DNA from: Ephydatia muelleri
Lineage: Eukaryota > Porifera > Demospongiae > Spongillida > Spongillidae
DNA length: 64,000 nt
Assembly: GCA_013339895.1 (NCBI GenBank)
Contig: JABACO010000019.1
Coordinates: 2,404,565-2,468,564 of the forward strand
Reading direction: 5' to 3'
The notes below the pieces were generated by a model, which saw nothing but the letters and a program-made list of their open reading frames with translations, searched no databases and was not told the origin of the DNA. Position 1 is the stretch's first letter, and each line of letters begins with the position of its first letter. Both the position numbers and the translations under genes were made by a program. This document shows, piece after piece, positions 22,161 to 33,265 of the stretch.

Positions 22161-22307
22161 CTACCCCTCTGTCCTCATCACTTCCAGCTGCCCAGCCCCA
22201 TCCATGTTATCATCACTACTGGCGAAGTCGATATTTACAACACAGAAGTCTTCATCCCTGTTCATGGAGTCAAAGATCTCTCCCAGTTTCGTCATATCTA
22301 ATGCCAT
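22161..22307 (-). CDS. Candidate first exon of a minus-strand gene
   Basis: ATG at 22305-22307 opens a frame MALDMTKLGEIFDSMNRDED followed by FCVVNIDFASSDD and an acidic stretch. A GTAGAAG donor candidate sits at the stop (22161-22164), and an acidic ED-ENE segment follows in another frame. Composition is protein-like rather than repeat-like. It may be the 5' exon of the coiled-coil gene whose terminal exon is at 17178, with minisatellites filling the introns. That link is inference. Confidence 0.4.
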   Translation of the reverse strand: MALDMTKLGEIFDSMNRDEDFCVVNIDFASSDDNMDGAGQLEVMRTEG

Positions 22308-22704
22308 TCATTGATTATGTTTTGTGGGTGATGGTATCTACAGCACTTACCTAACGCTTAGTACGGGCATATACTACGACCCGCCTCTTGACTTTTAAAC
22401 CGTAATTTTCATAAATAATTATAGTACATACTAGCGTGTCCCGTAAAAAATCTACGCGGACGTACGTTGGAAATTAGATACGGCGCTTTCATTGTCTTTT
22501 CTAACAGCTGGACAACTGAGTTGTGATTTTATGTGTCGATGGTGAGCGTACGACATACGCGATTCTGACGTTTGGTTATTGGACGCGAGTATGTGGTTGA
22601 GTCGTCTACGGCCGTTGAACATCCTTAATTACGAGACGCATTTATGCGCCTCCGGCTGGTAATCGGTTAAGCAAAAGTGCCTATTTGGGTGTTAAAAAAT
22701 TAAG

Positions 22705-22958
22705 GAAACAAGTAAATAAAAACATTCTCTCTGAGAAAGTTGGTGGTATATAGGTTTTGCAGGCAAATAGTATACTGGTGTAAAAAGCAAGGAAACAAGT
22801 TTTATCAGAAGGGAAAATGTAATTATTATAGTCCTATATTTAGCACAGAAACAGCATATGCCTTATAGTCGAAGTGTGCTAAATATAGGACTATTACATT
22901 TTCTATATATACCACCTTTCTCACAAAGAATGTTTTTTTTTTATTTTTTTACTTGTTC
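22705..22958. mobile_element. Hairpin MITE, copy A
   Basis: Ends GGAAACAAGTAAATAAAAAC and its degenerate inverse near 22958 enclose a sequence that folds on itself, including TAGTCCTATATTTAGCAC and its exact inverse about 50 bases on. It has the same family termini as 26047-26314 and no coding capacity. Confidence 0.8.
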
Positions 22959-24500
22959 CATCAGTTCTTGTACTTCATTAGATAGAACATAACAAATTTA
23001 GAGTATTTTGAAATAAGACCATTAGTGGTTTAGGAGGGGTATATTGTGTGGAGCTGGTTGGTAGCCCCCAGTCTGTCACTGCACAATGGAAGCCACGGGA
23101 ACCGACTCTCAACGCTCCCACGCGACGCCCACATCCAGTGGTTCAATAAAATTCCCCACGCACACCATAATTATACAATCAGCACACGTTCAGTTCTTTA
23201 ATGCGCATGCCCGTAGGTCTGGGCTCTCACACTCCCATTGTTGATAGTTTAATGCTGCAAGTACTCTTCTTTAATCATACCACAATGTTTACCACTATAT
23301 TTCCAAAGTGAACTGCATACAATGCCAACTTCCTCACCCACATTACTATGGCTGGTCCTTATAGTCACCATTAAATGGCTCCAAAACATCTGCAAAATGT
23401 AATATTATTGTATTATAAAAAGAAGGGGAAAAAAATGCATGGTGTTAAAAAATAACAATCTCATGACTCCTATTCTATTTCAATGACCTTACAACCATGC
23501 AAGGAAGCTTTAGTGCAGCTGCTAGTTCTCTCTATATGTGGTTTTAAAAAATCACCTTCTGAAAAATTTGTAACTTTCATTTGGTTATCAATTTTAATTT
23601 CCAGTTTCAAGGCATTTTGGCTTGGATGAGCATAAGATCTTGTGCTTTAGCATTGTGTGCATAATGCACCACTGACCAGTATTACACTAGCACCCTCCAG
23701 CTCCAGCTCACACAATAACAGCAAATACAAACCAGGTTACCCCACTGACACACTAGCACATGCAAACTAACAGCGAATAGCCGTCCAACCCACCTAACAT
23801 AGACATCGTTTAATTTACACAAACACGTACGCACGCGCACGCACGCACACACAGACACACATACAGACACACACACACACACACACACCAATAGCTCTAA
23901 ACATCAGCACACACAGAACAGTGAACATACCAGTGAACACTACACGCCCCACACACCCTCATACAGGGATCCTTTGAGGAAAAACCTTCGAGGGGAATTG
24001 AGAAATTTGTTGCTAAGGCAACTCTGAGGGTTGTATCACTTATTGTCAAGGAGGGGCAACAATATGGCAAATTCCCCTACCCACACCACATACAGCAATC
24101 CATACATCAACCCATATGCACATCAAAGGCATGCACAGCTAGCTAGTTTGAAGAGTGCATGAGTGAAACTGTTACATCCTCAAGCAATTCAGTGTCCTAT
24201 TACAATGTAGTTCAGCGACATCAGTAACCAGGCCCTAAGTAGTTAATCATGCATGCAATTTTGTCTTCGCCTGAATGAGATACCATGACTAGCTCCATCA
24301 TAGAAAAGTTCGGGAAGAAACGATAATGATAACAAAGGCAGATATCAGAACAAGGTGCATACATAAATCTATAGCGTTTCTCGAAGACGAAGGCAGGGGA
24401 TTGAAAAACCTCCGCAACGGCTTCCATCCTGAGCTTCCATAACCACCTTCATCTCAAAATAGTCGCCATTGGGAGTGTGACGGGCTCGCTCTGTGCACAG
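22959..24500. other. Intergenic; CA microsatellite
   Basis: No gene is recognised. A mixed CA/CG repeat occupies about 23822-23889. Confidence 0.4.
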
Positions 24501-24529
24501 TGGGAGAGGAGGGACTTCGACCGCCTCCG

Positions 24530-26871
24530 TCATTTGTGCTGGATGCAGGAGGTGCTTTTAAAAGCTCTAATGCACCCCTTGTTTTCACCATTGTCATGAT
24601 CTGCCTTGCTTTGGGGCTGATCATGACAATCGCTTATGTGTTCATATATAGGCTCTGAAGCAGGAAGCGAGCGAATGAACGAATCCAATTTTGATAGTGG
24701 CTGTTCTTGGTAGTATAGTGGTCTGTAATCGATTCCCGTTTCATTCTCTTGGCTGGATATGAAAGATGTTGTAAATAAATCACAAGTATCCCCCCAACCC
24801 CCACCTCCCCCCCCCCCCCCCCCCCCCCTCCTCGTTCCTTCAACCATACATGCAGGCTTTAATTTGTTGGCATACCTTTGTAAAATCTGAATAAGATGAT
24901 AACTAGTATCGCCATAAGTACGATTAAAAGTAGCCCACTTGATGGTGCAACGATCGTGCCAACCAGAAGTCCTGAATGCAATCAACGAATCAAACATTCA
25001 TCAAGAACCTCCGTACGCACCTACATGCATACATTAGCAAACATATAGTCTCGTACCCAGACACCACATGCATTTTAAATTACCGAGAGTTACTTAGTAA
25101 TCGAGAGTTACGTTAACTCTCATATAGGATTTGACCCCGATTAAGAATGTCATTATAAAACGCGACCCGCTTCTAACAAGACTCCCGACGAGCGGATGGC
25201 TTACCTTGCTATCGCCGTCGTACAAGAAGGCAACAACAAGCAGTTTCGTGTTTTTTTTTTATGTCACAAAACTGCGTGGTGTAGGGAACAAAACAATTTT
25301 CGAAACTCGTACCCAGTCCCACGTATTTCTCGTTCTTCTTCTTCTTCTTGACCACGCATAACTCGGGATAGGAACACTTTTAAGAAATGAAAGTCACACC
25401 AATGGCTTCAGAATTCGTTGGCATTCACGCTTCTGTGGTCAAAACGTCTCGAGGCTACATGACATATATCGGTGGTTGTGTTAGCAAATCACGTATAGCT
25501 TACTGCACTGACAAGACTCGGATAGGTCCTACGTTGCTCTTTATACAAAGTACTAGCAGTATACATCATGCAATCAAATGTGTACGGTCTGGGCACTACA
25601 CGTAGTGGTAATTAACTTTGGTGGTTATGTATTTTTAATAACGTGCACGTGCGTACTATGATCATTCTTGTTATTATTCGATCGTTGTAGGTTTGACGCT
25701 CTTTGTAAATTAGTGAAGTTGTTTTTTAAAATGCCTTCACGTCAGGAAAAGAAGAAAGCCAAACGACGAGCATAGTACCTCAAAACTCGAGATGACGTAT
25801 TAGATTCAGCCCGAGCGGAACTACAAAGCAGAGCCTGAAAAGAAGCGGGCCTCTCAACATGAAAACTATCGAGCAGATCCTGAAAAAAGACAGCGATATT
25901 GCCATAGTCCTGAACGTGCATCTCGCTCGGCGAAAAGAGTTAAGGTCACTCAAAGGTATGTCGTACCTTTACAACCTCCCTCTCATATCAAGATGGATTA
26001 CTTAACATGCTATACGGCTCATAATCGGGTATGAATAAAAATCAATGAAACAAGTAAATAAAAACATTCTCTGTGAGAAAGTTGGTGGCATATAGGATTT
26101 GAAGGCAATGGTGGTGTAAAAAGGAAGGAAACAAGGGTCTAGTAATAAGGGAAAATGGAATAGTCCTATATTTAGCACATTTCTATATGTAGGATATAGT
26201 ATGTTGTTTGTGTGCATATTCCATTTTCCCTTATTACTAGACCCTCTGTTTACACCACCATTGCCTATATGCCACCAACTTTCTCATTGAGAATGTTTAT
26301 ATTTACTTGTTGCAATGTGTTCATCATTCGCAAAGGTCTATGCTATGCTTAAGTGTCGTACATGTACCCGCATAATTGAACTTACGTGTCTGCAATTCTC
26401 CTGCATCTAGTTAAATATAGGATATAAAGAAAGAAATTATCGGTGCATCAAAATTGCGGTACTTCAAACTATATAGCAGTTTGTTTTGTAAATAGTAAAA
26501 TACATTTCTAATTTCTGCAGGCTGTTATTGTACAAATACTATATACTCACCATCAATTTGGCTGACATTCATTGGTATCAGCGTCGGTGAAATATCTGTA
26601 AATTGAAAGTACGAGTAAATGTTTTAACTTCCAATTCACCTTTCTACTAACATTGGTTCAACATACTGAAAGTGGCAATAGCCTGGAGACTGCTAAAGCC
26701 GATGGAACCGACTCCAAGGATGGCATAGTACGCTCTCATTTCACGGATAGCTACTCTAAGAGGGATTGCTATTTCGACGTAATCCCCCTTTCCGTACGCG
26801 CGATTGACGGACACAGCCGCCACCTGAGTCCCGGCTAAAATATCGCTATTAGTGACGTCATACTTAGCGAC
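24530..26871 (-). CDS. Single-pass membrane receptor, 3' part: FN3 end, linker, TM helix, tyrosine-rich tail
   Basis: Four exons join in consistent phases. 26871-26745 encodes VAAVSVNRAYGKGDYVEI, typical of the last strands of a fibronectin III domain (its donor is my choice among two). 26595-26551 encodes a 15-residue linker ISPTLIPMNVSQID, bounded by TTTACAG and GTGAGT. 24971-24876 encodes the transmembrane segment, GLLVGTIVAP then LLLIVLMAILVIILF, followed by RFYK. 24747-24530 encodes the tail ENETGIDYRPLYYQEQP... with EPIYEHI and ends in TGA. The last three joints are all phase 1. The tail tyrosines (DYRPLYY, IYEHI) look like SH2-docking sites. The 5' exons are not identified. A 20-base G run lies in the last intron, not in coding sequence. 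Likely an adhesion or immune-type receptor without an intracellular enzyme domain. Confidence 0.6.
24876..24971 (-). CDS. Transmembrane exon of the minus-strand receptor
   Basis: A 96-base exon with ATTCAG before and GTATGC after, phase 1 at both ends. It encodes about 27 hydrophobic residues followed by FRFYK, the expected stop-transfer basic end on the cytoplasmic side. Confidence 0.7.
25125..25400 (+). repeat. Dispersed repeat, copy 2
   Basis: Diverged match to 20585-20860. It contains CTCGTACCCAGTCCCA, a word also seen in variants near 25052, 30978 and 32068, which suggests a widespread small repeat. Confidence 0.6.
25401..26046. other. No gene recognised
   Basis: It contains a stretch (25730-25990) that translates to Lys/Arg-rich fragments in broken frames (QEKKKAKRR..., then RADPEKRQRY). 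This resembles the basic leader of some transposon proteins, but stops interrupt it. Confidence 0.3.
26047..26314. mobile_element. Hairpin MITE, copy B
   Basis: Inverted ends of about 50 bases (AACAAGTAAATAAAAAC... against ...GTTTATATTTACTTGTT) and an internal inverted pair GTCTAGTAATAAGGGAAAAT / ATTTTCCCTTATTACTAGAC make nearly the whole element one hairpin. It lies in an intron of the minus-strand receptor. Confidence 0.85.
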
Positions 26872-26889
26872 CTGATAAGAACACATGAC

Positions 26890-27300
26890 AGGAGGCTGAG
26901 GTAGCTTTCAACACCTACCAACACACACCCTAGTAACCTCAACACCCACACACCCTACAAGCCTTCCAAACCCAAACACACCTACAAGCTTACAACACTC
27001 ACACAAACCTTCGACACACACAACCTTTGACACCAACACACACAAACCTCACTATACAATCCTCTAACACGAAACCCTATAAGCCTCAATACTTGCAAAC
27101 CCCACACATCCTCCTCCAAAAAGCCGCAATACTCATACACTACCTACAAGCCTCCAGCATCCCACACCACACAAAAGCTTCCACTCACCAATAATAATCA
27201 ACCCCACATACATGTACCAACCATGTCAGCAGTACTCGAACACAACCTACAATACTCCCTGACTATTAAACACACCATCCATAATTCATCAATGACGAGG
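26890..27300. repeat. Degenerate CA/CCT-rich repeat
   Basis: Loose iterations of ACACCTACAAGC, CAACACTCACAC and related words on the plus strand; no ORF. Probably intronic or upstream of the minus-strand receptor. Confidence 0.6.
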
Positions 27301-29675
27301 GTGCGGATTCAAACAGGAAACAGCACGCGCGCATCAATTAGAACATACCTCGAAATGATGTAGCTGCTGCTAACGTTTTTCGTTCACTAGCGTAGAAAAA
27401 CCATACTTTTTATTACAAGAAACATTAGAAAGGTCCACTTACTTCTTATTCCGCCTGAAGAAATGGATGTTTGTTCTCTGCCAAAGTAGTACTATAATGC
27501 GTATTTTGTACACGCACGCGACCCAGACAAAACAGCGATCGTGACCAAACACGAGTACCAAAATATGCCGGGGAGTGTATACTAATGGTTGAATGTTATT
27601 TACCCATACACATTTTGCTTTCTTCTGCTCCTATATGCCACTCGACGCTCGCCCGTTAAAAATGAAAAAAATTTACGGCCGTATGGGTGCGTAATTGCGG
27701 ATAATTAATCTGGCCGGAATCGCTTATAACCGTTTACATTTTTCTGGACAAAATGAAAGCTCGGACATTTATCCGACAATAAAACGCACAGAAGCAAATG
27801 TGTATCATCTTACCACTTTGATACAAGCAAACTGTGTGTGCCCCCCCCCCCCCCCCCACCCCCACCCCCACCCCCTTGCCACCCCGCCCATCCTAGATTT
27901 TAAATTCGAAAGGAGTTCCCGCCTTAATAGTACGACCTTAGCGCCTGCGCAGATGCATCTTGGGCCGCGCCCAACGATTTGAATTGTGTGTCAGCGAACG
28001 AGGGTAAAGATAAGAATTTTCTCACGTGACTGTATTTCGACATTGATGGTAAATCATCATTTACATCAGAATGCAATTGTTTCAACGCCAGTTACAATGG
28101 TCTTCAATGCGTTCTATGACATTTTGTAGCAATTGCTGGATATTTGCAGCATTTAAAATAACAGCGATATACAGTTGGTGCAAAGTAATGTAAGACTGCT
28201 GTATAATTATTACTGCAGTAGTAAACCGTGGTATTTCTCTGTAGTATTCCTAACTTTTTTTCCTGTGACAGTAATGGCATGTTCATCTATAGGCGCACCA
28301 CAATAGATATCCCTGGGGACGAGACAGGGATGCACGTGAGCTCCCCTAAGGCCTAACAGGGCCATTCTTATTTTGCATGGATGTAGTTATTTTAAAAAAA
28401 AAATTCAAGGTCGCTAATTATTCTCACTAGGCTCTAAAAATAAAAATATAAAACATTTTAGGTTAATTCTGTCCCATGCAAGACCAACAAATTTTATGGA
28501 ATCTCAGTTTTTACAACGTTGTTAGCTTTTGAGCAACGATGGATGCTACGACTGTATAGGTAGCTGATTCTAGTACAACCAGAGCCCGGCGGCTATGAAA
28601 GCATATGCATGGGGCCATTGTCTAACACTGCTGCGTGCATATTATCAAGTGGGAATTACAAAAGCGAACCTACGTTGTCCATACGGACAGGGCATCAATG
28701 CTTGAAGTAATATTAGGCAAGCTATACATTCCAATGAGTTGATCATCCTTTGTTCTAACACTCCGAGGGGTGCACAGAATTGCACGTTGCCTTGTATATC
28801 CATCGGCAACATGACCATGTTTTGCACACGAATAAATGTTATGCGTCAGTAACGAAAAATGTACGCTTACCTGCGGGAGAATTACACTTGCAATTTGCAC
28901 TGCACCCCACGAATAACAAAGAGCTAGTGTCGCCAAATGACTTACCCTTTTTATGCCAGATGAACGCAACGTTTGGTTTACCCTTGTGACGCCTATTCAA
29001 GCTAATTGTTACACCTGGCAGCGATAAGTTGCGGTACATCCAGTAGGCGGAGACTCGCGGAGTGCAATCCCTTTTGTATCCAAATCAGTGTGTATTTATG
29101 CATTTGGCTCCGCTGAGTCTGCGCACTGTTGATTCACACGCAATCAATTCGAGGTGTGCCCTAACAGCATGTCGCCTGACATGCCAGCTTGTCTTTATAT
29201 TTGTACGTGTCAAACAGAGTACTATCCGAGAAAGCAGATCGACGTGTTTTACATTCATAACTCATTAGTGCCATAACGCGGTTACGGTAGTCATGCAGTT
29301 CAGTAATGGTCCGCCGGACACACTTTCTTTACATTTGCTGACGCGAACATGCATGTTGGTGCATTAATTATAAGGCAAGCCGATCCTGTGGAGTTCACGG
29401 TTTACGCAGAGCTAGATGGTGCACGCATCTAGCTTGTCCATGAATTGGCATGCTCTACTTTGTCCCAATCTCCGGCATCAAGTGAATAAAATTATGTTCA
29501 TTTAGTTTAAAGCATCGCATCGCGTTGCTGTTAAGGCAACATGCTCGGCTGTTTGCGACCCATCGAATCAAAAATTGACAATGAGACCTATTATACACCC
29601 TGAAATATTGAAACGTTGAATGTATGCGTTGTACCGGGATTATAGAATAGAAATACTATCCACATAAAATACGTG
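27301..29675. other. Intergenic or intronic; possible small exons not resolved
   Basis: A C run lies at 27841-27857. On the minus strand, short AG...GT-bounded open stretches occur near 27311-27350 and 28870-28930, but I could not chain them into a gene. No RNA gene is recognised. Confidence 0.3.
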
Positions 29676-29756
29676 TACACAATTAATAAAAAAATTTCCC
29701 CTAGCTATCTTAATAATATTAAGATAGCTAGGGGAAATTTTTTTATTAATTGTGTA
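29676..29756. repeat. Perfect palindrome I, 81 nt
   Basis: Forty-base arms around a single central A at 29716; all 40 pairs match by direct check. The sequence contains AAATTTCCCCTAGCTATC and its exact inverse. Confidence 0.98.
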
Positions 29757-29839
29757 GTGTGTAAGTGTGTTTAATTATGGTTGGTTTATTACATATTATG
29801 TAATAAACCAACCATAATTAAACACACTTACACACTACA
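29753..29839. repeat. Perfect palindrome II, 87 nt
   Basis: Forty-three-base arms around a single central T at 29796; it overlaps palindrome I by four bases. It contains TTAATTATGGTTGGTTTATT and its exact inverse. Confidence 0.98.
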
Positions 29840-31352
29840 AAGATTAGCGAAGGAAGGTAGTGTTTCTTTGATAATGGCTGCATTTCCTCATTGCATAGCC
29901 AATGAAAGGCGGTTTTATTATACAGGAATATTTTATAGTGTTCGTAGATACGACTACAACACGCACACGCACACACATACACACATGCGCACACACACAT
30001 GCACATCACACACTCACACACGTGCACACAAATAGAGTCACGAGAGCAAGGAGCTCCCTTGCTAGGATGGCTCTGCATGGCAATGGACCTGACCAAGGTG
30101 ATATTCAGCCTGTTTTAAATGTCTGCCAAGATGAAAGGTTTGGGAAAGGACATGCTGATGGCAAAGTGGGATGCCAGCCTAGAGAAGGTGAGACTCCTTA
30201 CCTCAGTTGCAGAAAGTCACAACATCTATAATGAAATGCATGTTCGCCCCAATTTCTGATATTTGAAACCATTGATGAATAGCTTGCGGTTGCAGATTCT
30301 GCACCAGACATGGCTGGGCAGAGTGATGATGTTATTGTGAGCTGCAGGCTTGCCTCTGTCCCCCCCATCAATGGTAACATCTGATGGTCTGTTTATTAAG
30401 TTATTATTATTTTCACCATGCATTAGCTGTATAGCACTCTCTAGTAGAGAACATGTACTTGGATCTTATATCAACAAAACATTGGACTATACAGCCTATT
30501 TTCCTCAGGGGAAAAAAAAAAAACCAAATGTGAGAGGTTGGATGATTAAGGCTTAGATAGACTAGAAATTAATTGTGGCATGCATGCTGAATGGATGGCA
30601 CTGCAAATATAGTTTTAAAAAGGGATTATGTACTACGTCAAGCAAATATGATACCTAGTTCTTTAGTCCTTGAGATTTGTGCCTCTTAGTTCATGGTATA
30701 CGTATTGCATGCTGTAAGATATCTTGTGATGCAATTCTGATTAGGTGCACCTGCATCTCATACTGGCGGTGCTGCAACTTGTCATGCACACTGAGTCATA
30801 AGACTGAACCCTGCATGGGAGCGCCAGGAGAGGCTGCCTCTAAGAACAGAGGGGGCTTCAAATATGCCGTATAGTGTGTACATAATAATATTGTTCGTAA
30901 TAGATGATTTATGAAGCTTGCCAAGAGCATTAAGTGGGGGTGGTGAAATCTCCGTAGCCTATATGCATGCGCCCATTTCTCGTACTCAGTCCCATTTTTC
31001 CTCCTTGGTCGACGTTGTCTTTTCTTTCTTCTACTGTATCAAGAAGAACTTAAGCTAGAAACTGTTTTAAAGAACGTCAAAAGGCACCATGCAATTGCTT
31101 CAGGATATTACCATAGACGAACAACATAGTAAAGCGAGTATAGTAATCTATATGTGTTTACTATAACGGGCTCTATAATTTTAAAAAGTAGTCCTCGGGC
31201 CATACACCTACTGCACAAGCTATAAGATAGAGAAGCGAATATTAAAATGAAGCGTGCGCTGTCATAAATGAAGTTTCAAAGAGAGAGTGCATGATGTCAC
31301 GAGAGCCCAATGGTCATGCAGCTTTGTAAAGGCGGTATAACGAGAAAAGTGG
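29840..31352. other. No confident gene; CA repeat at about 29958-30030
   Basis: Short open stretches occur at 30050-30190 (+) and 30226-30423 (-) with no recognisable domain. Confidence 0.3.
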
Positions 31353-31612
31353 CGGCCTTTATATATGTCCGTGTCCCTTATGTGCGGCCCTTGTACATGT
31401 CCGTGTCCCTTATGTGCGGCCTTGTATATGTTCGTATCTCTTATGTGCGGCCCCTTATATATGTCCGTGTCCCTTATGTGCAGCCTTATATATGTCCGTG
31501 TCCCTTATGTGCGGCCCTTGTATAATATGTCCGTGTCCCTTATGTGCGGCCCTTGTATATGTCCGTGTCCCTTAGGCCCTTGTATATGTCTGTGTCCCTT
31601 ATGTGGAATAAA
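31353..31612 (+). repeat. Minisatellite, about 29-bp unit, eight or nine copies
   Basis: ATGTCCGTGTCCCTTATGTG plus CGGCCCTTGTAT is repeated with small length changes. The VSLMCGP-like ORFs are artefacts. Confidence 0.95.
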
Positions 31613-32116
31613 TTCCAATCATGGTGACACACTTATACGCAGGTAGCTCACTAAACAAAAGCGGAGAATCCATGTTTTATTGTACTATGCATGTATGACG
31701 ATCGTTTCTTCCGTTACAACTGGGAAATTACTTAATCATCCTTCCTGTCTTACGTTGACATAATTCACTATTCATCTCTCAAGAAGCAAAGTGCCCCTGT
31801 TCGTAATAGAATCTCGCAATACAAAATTAATGTGTGTACATGCGAGTGCTGCAACATAATAAAACGATATCACACGTGACGCATATGAAAACATGTCGGG
31901 TGATCTACTAGCGGACAATGGGCGGGGCCGTGCTAGGCTATGCTCATGCCGTTCATTTGGGATGATGACGTGGCTTCAGTCGTGTGAGGCGTCTGTGTCT
32001 TAACGATGCTGACAATACACTCGCTGCCTGAGTATATAGATGGCAGCATTGACATATAATTTTGCAAAACCTCGTACCCAGATCCAAATGTACATCGTTA
32101 CGTTTGTCAAATGCAT

Positions 32117-32186
32117 ATGGAACACGCTATTTTGATCCCCTTTCTTATATTGATCCCCTTTCTTATATTGACTCTACTTTCAACTG
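32117..32186 (+). pseudogene. Signal-peptide exon of a truncated Ig receptor relative
   Basis: ATG then 23 codons of almost pure Ile/Leu/Pro/Phe (ILIPFLILIPFLILTLLST), ending in phase 1 at ACTG|GTAAGA. It ends in the same LLST(G) as the exon at 34994-35030. A TTGATCCCCTTTCTTATA unit is duplicated inside. It is grouped as pseudogene because the following exon is broken. Confidence 0.6.
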
Positions 32187-32255
32187 GTAAGAAGTGATAC
32201 CTCTATACTATCGGAGGTCATGATCTTAACTGTAACTCTATTAGCCGTAGCTCAG

Positions 32256-32474
32256 AGTTTTTTTTACCATCCGCTTTCTGGGTCGCAGCTTCATAACGAC
32301 GTTAAAAAAAAACCAGGTCGCACCATTACCTGCATTGGGTACTATTCTTTTGGTACAGCTTCAGTTCTACAGCCTACAATCCCCATGTCCATCTCCACGT
32401 TTATGTTGAGTAGCGATACTACTCCGTTTAATCTACTCGCTGCAACAAATCTCACAATACTGAACGTAGCAGGT
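32256..32474 (+). pseudogene. Partial Ig-like exon, frameshifted
   Basis: After a CTCAG acceptor the Ig frame (PGRTITCIGYYSFG..., AATNLTILNVAG) is reached only after a one-base shift in a run of eight T near 32258. It matches the first 60% of the Ig exon at 35095, then stops before the second cysteine. Confidence 0.6.
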
Positions 32475-32981
32475 ATATTTATATTGTTCTGCTAGAAGAT
32501 ATACCAATGGCTGCTTGGGACTCCCCCCCCCCCACACACACACATATAAACACATATGCACACACCACCCATCACCACCAGTCCCAGACATATTTTTCAT
32601 TGAATCTTTGAAAGATGGCCAGCTTATAAAGAGACATGGAGGGCATAACTTTAATGTTTACATCAGCCCTTTTTAATCACTGGACACATATGTATCTCCC
32701 TGCACAGCAATTCAGGGCTTTGATTCCGGGCCCGTGACAGCACGCAATATCACCCGGAAGAGCGTGCTTCCGAATTTTGCGCGCCATGTGCTCTCGAAAT
32801 CGTGAGTGGACCGATTTCATACGAATGATTCGTATGATGCATATAATAAGTAACATCACGCAGCAGAACATATAATATAGTCTCCAGGGCAAGCTGAAGT
32901 ATAAACCATCGTCCAAGAAATGCATTTCTTCATAAAAAATAACCAAGGCATTGACTGACCGCTTTGGTCGCCTCAGCTAAT

Positions 32982-33157
32982 GCTCGTACCATTCTGAGTC
33001 GTTCTTACACCTTGTGCAGCAGGTGGATGAACTTTGTGTGTAATTGTGTATGGTTGTACATACTGACGTGCTCGTACCATTCTGAGTCGTTCTTACACCT
33101 TGTGCAGCAGGTGGATGAACTTTGTGTGTAATTGTGTATGGTTATATACTTGTGTAG
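32982..33157 (+). repeat. Tandem duplication, about 88-bp unit, two copies
   Basis: TGCTCGTACCATTCTGAGTC...GTGTATGGTT occurs twice back to back, nearly identical. Confidence 0.95.
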
Positions 33158-33265
33158 CACTGTACTCAGAACCAAGTCAACAATATGAAAAACTATTCAT
33201 TAACATGACTCTGATAGGTGAAAAGATTCTTGATGCATTTCCAGTGAGTGCTGCATAGGTCATTA

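Noticed and set aside
24530..24997. A 155-residue single-exon protein with a poly-Gly stretch
   Set aside because: The frame runs through a G homopolymer in an intron; two spliced exons in other frames give a TM segment and a tyrosine-rich tail with matching phases.
29818..30231. Overlapping ORFs around 29.9-30.2 kb
   Set aside because: They are built on a CA repeat and conflict between strands; no domain.
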